This document shows positions 14,782 through 22,805 of a stretch of DNA of 29,102 nucleotides, piece after piece; positions within the stretch are counted from its first letter, which is position 1; each line of letters opens with the position of its first letter. This DNA comes from Inquilinus sp039594555. Lineage in GTDB: Bacteria > Pseudomonadota > Alphaproteobacteria > DSM-16000 > Inquilinaceae. The position numbers and the translations under genes were made by a program. The stretch is taken from contig NZ_JBCNNF010000032.1 in the NCBI RefSeq assembly GCF_039594555.1, forward strand, positions 1-29,102, in the 5' to 3' direction. The notes below the pieces were generated by a model. The model searched no databases, had not been told where the DNA came from, and saw nothing but the letters and a program-made list of their open reading frames with translations.

Positions 14782-16470
14782 ATGATGAACGATCCAAGAG
14801 CCAAGGCTGCTGAAACGAACGCTTTTTCCCTTTTGTCATTGCCGGGCTTGACCCGGCAATCCAGAGGGTGTCGACGCTCTCTGGATGCCCGGGTCAAGCC
14901 CGGGCATGACAATTTAAAGTGTAAATCAACTGTTCTCAGTCGGATTCCCAGGTTCATCGGTAGGCACGCTCTCGGACTGGCCCTGGCGGCGGCGCTGCTG
15001 CCGGCCGTGGCCTCCCAGGCCCAGGCGGCGGGAACGCTGACCGTGGCGCTGCGGCAGGACCCCGGCAGCTGGGACCCGATCGACACCTTCCTGGTCGCCT
15101 GGGGCTCGGTCGGCAGCCAGATCTTCGACGGGCTGGTGATGCGCGGGCCCGACCTCAAGCTGGTGCCCGGCCTGGCGACGAGCTGGGAGTTCCTGGACGA
15201 CGCCAACCGCATCCGCTTCCATCTGCGCCAGGGCGTGACCTTCCAGAACGGCGAGGCCTTCGACGCCGCGGCGGTGAAGTTCACCTTCGACCGGCTGCTC
15301 GGCGCCGAGGGCGCCAAGGGACCGCAGCAGTCGAACTACAATTCGATCGACCATGTCGCGGTGGTCGACGACCACACGGTCGACTTCGTGATGAAGCGGC
15401 CGGACCCGGTGCTGCTGACCAAGCTGGCCGGCTACGGCGCCATGATCGTGCCGCCGAAATACATCGCCGAGAAGGGCGACGACGCCTTCAACAGCGCGCC
15501 GATCGGCACCGGCCCGTTCAAGGTCGTGGCCTATGAGCCGAAGGTCAGCCTGACGCTGGAGGCCAACCCCAACTACTGGGGCGGCGCGCCGAAGATCGAC
15601 AAGTTGGTCTATCGCTTCATCGCCGAATCCTCGACCCGGGTGGCCGAGCTGCAGGCCGGCCGCGTCGACGTCGCGACCCAGATCGAGGTCGCCCAGGTGC
15701 CGGTGATCTCGCAGGACCCGAAGCTGCAGATCGTTAGCGTGCCTGGCCCGACCGTCTACGCCATGCGCTTCAACACCAAGGACCCGCTGACGGCGAAGGA
15801 GGAGGTCCGCAAGGCGATCATCATGGCGGTGGATCGCGACACCATCGTCAAGACCGTGCTGGCCGGCCAAGCCGAGCCGATCGTCAGCTTCCAGAGCCGG
15901 CTGTCCTTCGGCTATCCGCCCGACCTGAAGCCGCTGCCCTTCGACCCGGCCGGCGCCAAGGCCCTGCTGGCCCAGGCCGGGGTGAAGCCAGGCACGCCGC
16001 TGCAGCTCGACTTCCGTGGCGACAACGCCACCCTGCGCGAAGTGCTGCAGGCGGTGGCCGGCTATCTGCAAATGGTCGGCTTCAAGGCGACGCTGAAGCC
16101 TTATGAGAGCAATGTCTTCCTCAACGACATCGTGCCGAACGGCAAGACCGGCCCGCTGTTCCAGGAGGGTTGGGGCGGCTGGACCTTCGACTACGACAAC
16201 ACCGCCTATCTGATGTACCACACCGGTGAGAAGTGGAACCCGTACGACAGCATCCCCGAGCTGGACGCGATGCTGGAGGCGCAGCGCAAGACCTACGACC
16301 CGGCCGAGCGCGAGAAGACGTTGCAGGCGGTCGCCGGCTATGTCGCCGACAAGGCGATGGAGCTGCCGCTGTACAACTCGAACACCATCTACGGCGTCAG
16401 CAAGCGGGTGCAGAACGCCCAGCTGCCCTCCGACGAGCGGATGCGCTTCGTCGACGCGACGGTCGAATGA
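14782..16470 (+). CDS. Family 5 extracellular solute-binding protein (Dpp/Opp/GsiB-like) with repeat-bearing leader
   Basis: This is the periplasmic binding protein of the importer, 562 residues from ATG 14782. The mature part begins near GTLTVALRQDPGSWDPID (residue ~84) and shows the family hallmarks LVPGLATSWEF, FTFDRLLG and GTGPFKVVAYEP. A strong Shine-Dalgarno (AGGGAAGG) precedes the tandem ATGs at 14782/14785, better than the ATG at 14752 that overlaps the ATPase stop. Between this start and the hydrophobic signal core (LGLALAAALLPAVASQAQA) lies the in-frame 78-bp repeat copy C, at residues about 18-44, giving an unusually long n-region. No ATG, GTG or TTG start is seen between the repeat and the hydrophobic core. 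The stop overlaps the permease start (ATGA). Confidence 0.9.
   Translation: MMNDPRAKAAETNAFSLLSLPGLTRQSRGCRRSLDARVKPGHDNLKCKSTVLSRIPRFIGRHALGLALAAALLPAVASQAQAAGTLTVALRQDPGSWDPIDTFLVAWGSVGSQIFDGLVMRGPDLKLVPGLATSWEFLDDANRIRFHLRQGVTFQNGEAFDAAAVKFTFDRLLGAEGAKGPQQSNYNSIDHVAVVDDHTVDFVMKRPDPVLLTKLAGYGAMIVPPKYIAEKGDDAFNSAPIGTGPFKVVAYEPKVSLTLEANPNYWGGAPKIDKLVYRFIAESSTRVAELQAGRVDVATQIEVAQVPVISQDPKLQIVSVPGPTVYAMRFNTKDPLTAKEEVRKAIIMAVDRDTIVKTVLAGQAEPIVSFQSRLSFGYPPDLKPLPFDPAGAKALLAQAGVKPGTPLQLDFRGDNATLREVLQAVAGYLQMVGFKATLKPYESNVFLNDIVPNGKTGPLFQEGWGGWTFDYDNTAYLMYHTGEKWNPYDSIPELDAMLEAQRKTYDPAEREKTLQAVAGYVADKAMELPLYNSNTIYGVSKRVQNAQLPSDERMRFVDATVE
14834..14911. repeat. 78-bp double-hairpin repeat, copy C, in frame inside the solute-binding protein gene
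   Basis: It is the inverted near-identical counterpart of copy A (two differences in 78). Hairpins TTGCCGGG/CCCGGCAA and TGCCCGGG/CCCGGGCA lie inside TGTCAT/ATGACA. Its length is exactly 26 codons and it contains no stop in the binding-protein frame, so it is translated as part of the leader (…SLPGLTRQSRG… and …LDARVKPGHD…). Confidence 0.9.
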
Positions 16471-17390
16471 TCGGCTTCGTCGCCAGGCGGGTGGCGCTCG
16501 CGGTGTTCGTGGTGCTGGTGGTGACGCTGCTGGTCTCCTGGGCCATCCGGCTGACCGGCGACCCGGCGATCATGCTGGCCCAGGGCGCCGGCAGCGTGAC
16601 CGAGGAGGACCTGCAGAGGATCCGCATCGCCCTCGGCCTCGACCGGCCGTTCCTGGTCCAGTATCTCGGCTTCCTGCAGGGGCTGCTGAGCGGCGATCTC
16701 GGCCGCAGCTTCCTCGGCAACACTCCGGTCACCCTGCTGGTCGGACGCGCCTTGCCGGCGACGCTGCTGCTGGCCTTCGTCTCGCTGCTGGCCTCGATCG
16801 TGCTGTCGATCCCGCTCGGCATCCACGCCGCCGTGCACAAGGGACGGGCGGTCGACCAGGCGATCCGCATCCTGTCGCTGGTCGGGCTGTCCTTCCCGAA
16901 TTTCTGGCTTGCCATGATGATGGTGCTGGTCTTCTCGATCGCCCTCGGCTGGCTGCCGCCGAGCGGGATGGAGGGCGCCGCCAGCCTGGTGATGCCGGCC
17001 GCCACCATGGCGATCATCCTCACCGCCACCAATGTCCGGCTGGTGCGCACCGCGATGCTGGAGACGCTGTCGGCGCAGTATGTGATGGTGGCGCGCAGCA
17101 AGGGCCTGCGCGAGCGGGTGGTGCTGTACAAGCACGCGCTGCGCAACTGCGCCATCCCGCTGATCACCTATATCGGGCTGCAGTTCGGCGGCTTGGTCGG
17201 CGGCATCGTCGTGGTCGAGCAGGTCTTCGCCTGGCCCGGCATGGGGTCGCTGGCCTTCGACGCCATCGCCGCGCGCGACTATCCGGTGCTGCAGGCGGTG
17301 ATCACGGTGCTGGCGATCCTGATCGTCGTCATCAACCTCGCGGTCGACATCGCCTACGGGCTGGTCGATCCGCGCATCCGGACCGAATAG
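16467..17390 (+). CDS. Peptide ABC transporter permease, DppB/GsiC type
   Basis: This 307-residue inner-membrane protein has six expected helices. The N-terminal RRVALAVFVVLVVTLLVSWAI helix and the LTGDPAIML segment are characteristic of DppB-class permeases, and the cytoplasmic EAA-like coupling loop is VMVARSKGLRERVVLYKHAL. ATG 16467 overlaps the binding-protein stop as ATGA, indicating translational coupling. The stop is three bases before the next permease. It forms the translocation pore with the DppC-type partner, energised by the fused ATPase upstream. Confidence 0.93.
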   Translation: MIGFVARRVALAVFVVLVVTLLVSWAIRLTGDPAIMLAQGAGSVTEEDLQRIRIALGLDRPFLVQYLGFLQGLLSGDLGRSFLGNTPVTLLVGRALPATLLLAFVSLLASIVLSIPLGIHAAVHKGRAVDQAIRILSLVGLSFPNFWLAMMMVLVFSIALGWLPPSGMEGAASLVMPAATMAIILTATNVRLVRTAMLETLSAQYVMVARSKGLRERVVLYKHALRNCAIPLITYIGLQFGGLVGGIVVVEQVFAWPGMGSLAFDAIAARDYPVLQAVITVLAILIVVINLAVDIAYGLVDPRIRTE

Positions 17391-17393
17391 CCG

Positions 17394-18245
17394 ATGGCGA
17401 TCGTCGAAGACAGCCGCCCCTGGTCGCGCCGCCTGCGCAACCTGGAGTTCATCCTCGGCGCCGTGCTGACCGGGGTGATGGTGCTGGCGGTGCTGTGCGC
17501 CGGCCTCCTGTTCCCCGACGGCGGCGAGGGCTTCGACCTGACCGCCCGGCTGCTGCCGCCGTTCCAGTCCTGGGCGCATCCGCTCGGCACCGACCCGGTC
17601 GGCCGCGACGTGCTGGCCCGGGTGGTGACGGGCGGCGGCATCTCGCTGACCGTGGGATTCGCGTCTGTCGCCGGCGCCGTGGTGCTGGGCACGCTGGCCG
17701 GGCTGGTCGCCGGCTATTACCGCGGCCTCTGGGACATGATCCTGATGCGCTGCGCCGACGTGCAGCAGGCGCTGCCCTTCATCCTGATCGCGCTGACCTT
17801 CATCGCCATCCTTGGCGGCGGCCTCGACCGGGTGATCTTCTTCATGATCGTCTCGCAATGGGTGCAGTACGCCCGCCTCGTCCGCGGCTCGGTGCTGTCG
17901 CTGCGCGAGCGGGAATTCGTGCAGGCCGCCGCGGCGATCGGCGTGCGCGACCACCGCATCATCCTCGACCACCTGCTGCCCAACGTGCTGGGGCCGATCG
18001 TCATCCTGATGACGCTGAACGTGGCCAACAACATCCTGCTGGAAAGCAGCCTGACCTTCCTCGGCCTCGGCGTCGACCCGCTGATCCCCAGCTGGGGCGG
18101 CATGCTGGCCGACGGCCGCACCTATGTGCAGACGGCCTGGTGGATCAGCGTCTTCCCCGGCCTCGCCATCATGCTCACCGTGCTCGGCCTGAACCTGCTC
18201 GGCGACTGGCTGCGCGACGTCCTCGACCCGACCGGAAAGCCCTGA
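17394..18245 (+). CDS. Peptide ABC transporter permease, DppC/GsiD type
   Basis: This 283-residue partner permease shows the DppC-class N-terminal helix, then HPLGTDPVGRDVLARVVTGG and the coupling loop REFVQAAAAIGVRDHRIILDHLLPN. The C-terminus GLNLLGDWLRDVLDP closely resembles the ends of other DppC proteins, including the partial permease at the right edge of this window. It starts three bases after the DppB stop and ends three bases before the metallopeptidase start, so the five genes from 12878 to 19982 form one compact operon. Confidence 0.93.
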   Translation: MAIVEDSRPWSRRLRNLEFILGAVLTGVMVLAVLCAGLLFPDGGEGFDLTARLLPPFQSWAHPLGTDPVGRDVLARVVTGGGISLTVGFASVAGAVVLGTLAGLVAGYYRGLWDMILMRCADVQQALPFILIALTFIAILGGGLDRVIFFMIVSQWVQYARLVRGSVLSLREREFVQAAAAIGVRDHRIILDHLLPNVLGPIVILMTLNVANNILLESSLTFLGLGVDPLIPSWGGMLADGRTYVQTAWWISVFPGLAIMLTVLGLNLLGDWLRDVLDPTGKP

Positions 18246-18248
18246 CCC

Positions 18249-19982
18249 ATGACCCTTCTCCTCGACCAAGAGGCGCCGCGGACCCTCGACGCCCTGCTGC
18301 GCGACCTGTCCGACGGCCATCACGGCGCGGCGGTGGAGGCCTGGCTGTTCGAGGACGAGGCCGCGCGGCGCGAGGCCGAGACGGCGCTGGCCTCGGCCGG
18401 CGTCTCGGCCCGGCTGCGCAGCGCCTACAAGCCGCTGCTGCACGCCTTCCTGGAGGAGATCGAGACCGAGGGGCTGGCCACCGCTGTCATCCGCTACCCG
18501 GTCCACCCCGCCGCCGCGCCCGACCGCTTCCTGCTGGAGGCGTATCCGCTGCAGCCGCTGCTGGACGGGGTCGAGCTGCGCTTCGAGCCGGGCGACGAGA
18601 CGCTGCGCTACCGCGTGGCGCTCACATACCAGGATGGCCGGATGGCGACGTCGGAGGTGTTCGCCCCGAACCACCTCGGCACCGACCATCTCGGCGCCGC
18701 CTGCCTGTCGCCGACCGGCTGGCTGCGCGTCACCGGCCGGCCCGACGGCGAGCGGGACGAGCGGCTGGAGACCGAGGTCGAGGGCCTGTTCCACGCCGCG
18801 GTCGAGGCCGTGAAGGGCCACCCCTGGGGTGGCGACGAGCCCTATTTCGAGCGGCTGTCGATCACGGTCGAGGCGCCGGCGATCGAGCGGACGCTGCCCT
18901 TCCATGAGGAGGCCGTCAGCCTGCACGAGGCGCTGCACGAGGACCTGTACTTCACCCTGCTCGAAGTATTTCAGCGCCATTCCGGCCGCCCGGCCGGCGA
19001 CCGCCGGTTGCAGCCGGGCCAGATCGTGCCGGAGATCCGCTCGCCTTCCGGCGCTCCCCGGGTGCGGGTCGAGACCATGCCGTTCGACGTGTCCGGCGAG
19101 CCCGGCGACTGGCCGGTTCAGGTTCTGGACACGGCCGAGGCGCCGCTGTCGATCGAGCAGGTGCATCGCGAGCTGGCAGCGCTCGGCGGCCATCCGATCG
19201 AGGCCCGGTCGCGGCAGGGGCGGGCGGTACCGGGGCTGATCCGGCCGGGGTCGCGCCCCGCCGTCGTGGTCACCGGCGGCCAGCACGCCAACGAGACCAC
19301 CGGCCCGGTCGGCGCCCTGCGTGCCGCGCAGCAGCTGCTGCAGGACCCGGAGCACCATCTCGCCCTGATCCCGCTGGAGAACCCGGACGGCTATGCCCTG
19401 CACCGGCGCCTGTGCTTGGACAATCCGCGGCACATGCACCACGCCGCCCGCTACACCGCGCTGGGCGACGACCTGGAGTACCGGGAGGGGGACGGGCTCT
19501 ACGAGCGCGCGGCGCGCAGCGAGTCGATCGCCCGCACCGGGGCGCAGCTGCATGTCAACCTGCACGGCTATCCGGCGCATGAATGGACCCGGCCCTTCAC
19601 CGGCTACCTGCCGCGCGGCTTCGAGATGTGGACCATCCCGAAGGGCTTCTTCCTGATCCTGCGCCACCATCCGGACTGGGCGGAGCCCGGCATGGCGCTG
19701 ATCGAGGCGATCACCCGCCGCCTGGCCCGGATCGAGCCGCTGCTGGAGCTGAACCGGATGCAGCTCGCCGCCTATGGCGCCCATGCCGGGGCCGGGCCGT
19801 TCACCGTGATCAACGGCATCCCCTGCCTGATCGGTGCGGACGAGCGCCACGTGCCGCCGCTGACCCTGATCACCGAATACCCGGACGAGACCATCTACGG
19901 CGACCGCTTCGCCCTGGGCCACCAGGTGCAGATGGAGACGGTGCTGGCCGCGGTCGAGCACCATGCGGGGGTGGTGGCCTAG
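18249..19982 (+). CDS. M14-type zinc metallopeptidase with large N-terminal extension
   Basis: This 577-residue protein has an M14-like catalytic half at about residues 325-560. GGQHANET gives zinc ligands H346 and E349, ENPDGY (377-382) is an M14 landmark, HVNLHGYPAHEW supplies the likely third histidine (H435 or H439), and E543 in ITEYPDE is a candidate catalytic glutamate. The first ~320 residues are not recognised. No signal peptide is visible, so it is probably cytoplasmic. As the last gene of the importer operon it would trim imported peptides or amides, comparable in logic to the isoaspartyl peptidase next to E. coli gsiABCD. Carboxypeptidase versus deacylase activity cannot be decided from sequence. 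Confidence 0.8.
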   Translation: MTLLLDQEAPRTLDALLRDLSDGHHGAAVEAWLFEDEAARREAETALASAGVSARLRSAYKPLLHAFLEEIETEGLATAVIRYPVHPAAAPDRFLLEAYPLQPLLDGVELRFEPGDETLRYRVALTYQDGRMATSEVFAPNHLGTDHLGAACLSPTGWLRVTGRPDGERDERLETEVEGLFHAAVEAVKGHPWGGDEPYFERLSITVEAPAIERTLPFHEEAVSLHEALHEDLYFTLLEVFQRHSGRPAGDRRLQPGQIVPEIRSPSGAPRVRVETMPFDVSGEPGDWPVQVLDTAEAPLSIEQVHRELAALGGHPIEARSRQGRAVPGLIRPGSRPAVVVTGGQHANETTGPVGALRAAQQLLQDPEHHLALIPLENPDGYALHRRLCLDNPRHMHHAARYTALGDDLEYREGDGLYERAARSESIARTGAQLHVNLHGYPAHEWTRPFTGYLPRGFEMWTIPKGFFLILRHHPDWAEPGMALIEAITRRLARIEPLLELNRMQLAAYGAHAGAGPFTVINGIPCLIGADERHVPPLTLITEYPDETIYGDRFALGHQVQMETVLAAVEHHAGVVA

Positions 19983-19998
19983 TGCGCTCGGACTGAGG

Positions 19999-20137
19999 GG
20001 CCGGAGCCACCCCCTCACCCGAAATCGCGATGCGATTTCGACCTCTCCCCGGGGGAGAGGTGAAGTTTCCCTCTCCTCGGGGAGAGGGAGGGGCCCGCCG
20101 CGTTGGCGGCGGGAGGGTGAGGGGGCTGGCTCCGGCC
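19999..20137. repeat. Four-hairpin composite repeat between convergent genes
   Basis: Outer arms GGCCGGAGCC (19999-20008) and GGCTCCGGCC (20128-20137) enclose a CCCTCACCC/GGGTGAGGG pairing and four consecutive hairpins: GAAATCGC/GCGATTTC, CCTCTCCCC/GGGGAGAGG, CCCTCTCC/GGAGAGGG and CCCGCCGC/GCGGCGGG. It fills nearly all the space between the metallopeptidase stop and the SDR stop and probably also ends transcription from both sides. Confidence 0.85.
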
Positions 20138-20139
20138 TC

Positions 20140-20904
20140 TCACGTCCGCGTGATCGACACCCCGCCATCCACCAGCAGCGCCGTGCCGGTGGTGAAGCTG
20201 GAGGCGTCGGACGCCAGATACAGCGCCGACCGCGCCATCTCCTCCGGAGTCGCCAGCCGCTTCATCGGGTACAGGCCGGTGATGAAGTCGCGCTCCGCCT
20301 GGGTCTTGGCGAACTCCCGGTACATCTCCGTCTCGGTGCCGCCCGGCAGCAGCGCATTGACGCGGACGCCCCGGCCGCCGAACTCCACCGCCAGCGCCTG
20401 CACCAGCCCGATCAGCCCGGCCTTGCTGGCGGCATAGGCGGCGACGCCGGGGAAGCCGACCGTGTAACCGACGAAGGTCGAGGTGAAGATCAGCGACCCG
20501 CCGCCGCGCCGCAGCATCGCCGGGATCTGGTGCCGCGCCGCCAGGAAGCCGCTGGTCAGATTGGTCTCGACCGTCTGCCGCCAGGCCGCGGGCGATACCT
20601 CCGGCGTCGGCGCCATCGGCCCGACCATGCCGGCATTGTTGAAGGCGACGTCCAGCCCGCCGAACCGCTCCTCCGCCAGCGCCACCAGCGCCGGGGCGTA
20701 CCCCTCGTCGGTGACGTCGCCGGCCAGCGCCGCGGCCCGGCCGCCCGCGGCCTCGATCTCGGCCACCAGCAAGTCGAGCTCCGCCGGCCGCCGCGCCCCG
20801 GCCACCACGGCCGCGCCCTCGCGCGCGAACAGCACCGCGGCCGCCCGGCCGATGCCGGAGCTGGCGCCGGCGATGATAGCCACCTTGCCCGCCAATGCGC
20901 TCAT
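20140..20904 (-). CDS. SDR-family oxidoreductase
   Basis: This 254-residue short-chain dehydrogenase has a Rossmann motif GASSGIG (residues 13-19), an NNAG at 89-92, and the catalytic set S142, Y157 and K161 (YAASK). The C-terminal TGTALLVDGGVSITRT is typical. ATG 20904 (MSALAGKVAI) is chosen over 20952 because GGGAGA lies seven bases upstream and family members start there. It is convergent with the metallopeptidase, separated by the composite repeat, and its promoter side faces the KaiC-like module. Substrate and regulation are unknown. Confidence 0.9.
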   Translation of the reverse strand: MSALAGKVAIIAGASSGIGRAAAVLFAREGAAVVAGARRPAELDLLVAEIEAAGGRAAALAGDVTDEGYAPALVALAEERFGGLDVAFNNAGMVGPMAPTPEVSPAAWRQTVETNLTSGFLAARHQIPAMLRRGGGSLIFTSTFVGYTVGFPGVAAYAASKAGLIGLVQALAVEFGGRGVRVNALLPGGTETEMYREFAKTQAERDFITGLYPMKRLATPEEMARSALYLASDASSFTTGTALLVDGGVSITRT

Positions 20905-21308
20905 CCGATCTCTCCCTTCGTCGTTGGATGCGATGGAGAGTGAAGGAGGCAACCGGCGGCCTCACTCCGGTTCTTGCCGTGAAATTCCCATGGTCCGGAT
21001 CCCGGCGAGACGCGTTTCATCTCATTCAAGGTCGCTTGGGGCAAGTCGAACTGGAATCGCCTGGTGGCGGATCCGAGAGATGATTTCGAATTTTCGTGAT
21101 TCATCTTCATTGTTATTGCGATGTTGGGAATATTTTCGGGAACTCGGGGCGAGCCTTTCACACAAGCGCTCGGATGGCCTGCTATCGTCTGCGCCTGTTC
21201 AGCGAGGAACTTCCCCCGCAGAGGCGATGTTCCCTTTCCCGCACGGAGGCGCTTCGCTCGGGTAAGCACCCGGACGCCGCGCGCACCACGGGAGCTTTCG
21301 AACGTCCG
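20905..21308. other. 404-base divergent spacer between the SDR and the KaiC-like gene
   Basis: No convincing gene is seen. The KaiC frame stays open back to 21096 but has no good ribosome site or family-like residues there. The region around 21070-21150 is locally AT-rich, as expected of a promoter zone, and a GGAAC/TGTT pair at 21206-21231 is a candidate stress-sigma promoter. Confidence 0.5.
21206..21231 (+). promoter_or_regulatory. Candidate EcfG-type general stress promoter
   Basis: GGAAC (21206-21210) is followed after 17 bases by TGTT (21228-21231), one base off the alphaproteobacterial EcfG consensus GGAAC-N16/17-CGTT. It lies about 80 bases before the KaiC-like start. In GC-rich DNA such a short match can arise by chance. 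Confidence 0.3.
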
Positions 21309-22805
21309 ATGATGGATCCGAAGCTTGAATTTCTGCCGCGGGCGGGGTCCGGCATCGCCGGACTCGACGAAGCCTTGCACGGCGGCTGGGCCCGGAACCG
21401 GCTTCACCTCCTGGAAGGCAATCCGGGGACGGGCAAGACCACGATCGCCCTGCAATTCCTGCTGGCCGGCGCCGCCGAAGGCGAGAAAGGCATCTATATC
21501 AGCCTGGCCGAGACCGAGCAGGAGCTGCGCGACGGCGCGCGCTCGCATGGCTGGACGCTGGGGCCGGAGATCGAGATCTTCGAGCTGGTGCCGCCCGAGA
21601 GCGTGCTGGACCCGAAGCAGCAGCAGAGCCTGCTCTACTCCTCCGATCTCGAACTGGGCGAGACCATCGAGCGCATCTTCGACGCGATCGCGCGGCTGAA
21701 GCCCCAGCGCGTGGTCATCGACAGCCTGTCGGAGATCCGCCTGCTGGCGCAGAGCTCGCTGCGCTACCGCCGCCAGGTGCTGGCGCTGAAGCACTATTTC
21801 TCGCAGAGCCGGTCGACCGTCATCATGCTCGACGACCTGACCACCGAGAACACCGACCGCGCGGTGCACAGCATCGCCCACAGCGTCGTGCATCTCGACC
21901 AGCTGGCGCCGATCTATGGCGGCGAGCGGCGGCGGCTGCGCATCGTCAAATGCCGCGGCCAGCCCTTCCGCAGTGGGTATCACGACTTCACCATCACGTC
22001 CGGCGGCATCGAAGTGTTCCCGCGCCTGGTGGCGGCCGAGCATCGCCGGGGCTTCATGGGCGAGGTCACGCGCAGCGGCAACGCCGGGCTGGACACCCTG
22101 CTGGGCGGCGGCATGGCCACCGGGTCCAGCACGCTGGTGATCGGGCCGGCCGGCACTGGCAAGTCGATGCTGCTGCTGCAATACATCGCCGCCGCGGTGG
22201 CGCGGGGCGAGACCGCCGCGCTGTTCGTCTTCGACGAGGAGCTGGGGCTGCTGTTCGACCGCGCCCGGGGCTTGGGCATCGACCTGACCGCGATGCGCGA
22301 CGCCGGCAAGCTGGTGGTGGAGCAGATGGACGCCGCCGAGCTCAGCCCCGGCGAGTTCTCGCACCGCGTCCGCGACAGCGTCGATCGCGGGAACATCCGG
22401 CTGGTGGCGATCGACAGCCTCAACGGCTACCAGGCGGCGATGTCGGAGGAGCAGCACATCACCCTGCACCTGCACGAGCTTCTGCAATACCTGAACCGGC
22501 GCGGCGCCACGACCTTCCTGACCGTCGCCCAGCACGGCATGGTCGGCGAGATGCGGCAGACGGTCGACGTCACCTACCTGGCCGACACGGTGATCATGCT
22601 GCGCTACTTCGAAGCCTTCGGCCGCGTCCGGCGCGCCATCTCCGTGATCAAGAAGCGCACCGGGGCGCATGAAGACACGATCCGCGAGTTGCGCATCGAC
22701 GGCCGCGGCCTGTCGGTCGGCGAGCCGCTGACCGAATTCCAGGGGGTGCTGCGCGGGGTGCCCACCTATGTCGGACAGTCCGCACCGCTGCTCGACCAGG
22801 CATGA
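21309..22805 (+). CDS. KaiC-like double-domain RecA-fold ATPase
   Basis: This 498-residue protein has two tandem KaiC domains. CI has Walker A GNPGTGKT at 37-44 and CII has GPAGTGKS at 279-286, with Walker B-like segments RVVIDSL (134-140) and RLVAIDSL (364-371). The C-terminal RRAISVIKKRTGAHEDTIRELRI aligns with the KaiC tail. At the position of cyanobacterial S431/T432 the sequence is T422-Y423 (TYLADTVIML). The CI glutamate pair is A67-E68 and the CII pair D309-E310. Start 21309 (or 21312) places GLDEALHGG correctly before Walker A, though the ribosome site is weak. No kaiA or kaiB is present; the gene is coupled by ATGA to a hybrid kinase, suggesting a signalling rather than a clock role. 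Confidence 0.88.
   Translation: MMDPKLEFLPRAGSGIAGLDEALHGGWARNRLHLLEGNPGTGKTTIALQFLLAGAAEGEKGIYISLAETEQELRDGARSHGWTLGPEIEIFELVPPESVLDPKQQQSLLYSSDLELGETIERIFDAIARLKPQRVVIDSLSEIRLLAQSSLRYRRQVLALKHYFSQSRSTVIMLDDLTTENTDRAVHSIAHSVVHLDQLAPIYGGERRRLRIVKCRGQPFRSGYHDFTITSGGIEVFPRLVAAEHRRGFMGEVTRSGNAGLDTLLGGGMATGSSTLVIGPAGTGKSMLLLQYIAAAVARGETAALFVFDEELGLLFDRARGLGIDLTAMRDAGKLVVEQMDAAELSPGEFSHRVRDSVDRGNIRLVAIDSLNGYQAAMSEEQHITLHLHELLQYLNRRGATTFLTVAQHGMVGEMRQTVDVTYLADTVIMLRYFEAFGRVRRAISVIKKRTGAHEDTIRELRIDGRGLSVGEPLTEFQGVLRGVPTYVGQSAPLLDQA

Noticed and set aside
16389..20168. Very long minus-strand open frame (1259 codons) opposite the transporter operon
   Set aside because: It is antisense to five clear genes, has Gln/Arg/His/Asp-rich low-complexity content and matches no family; long antisense frames are expected in DNA this GC-rich.
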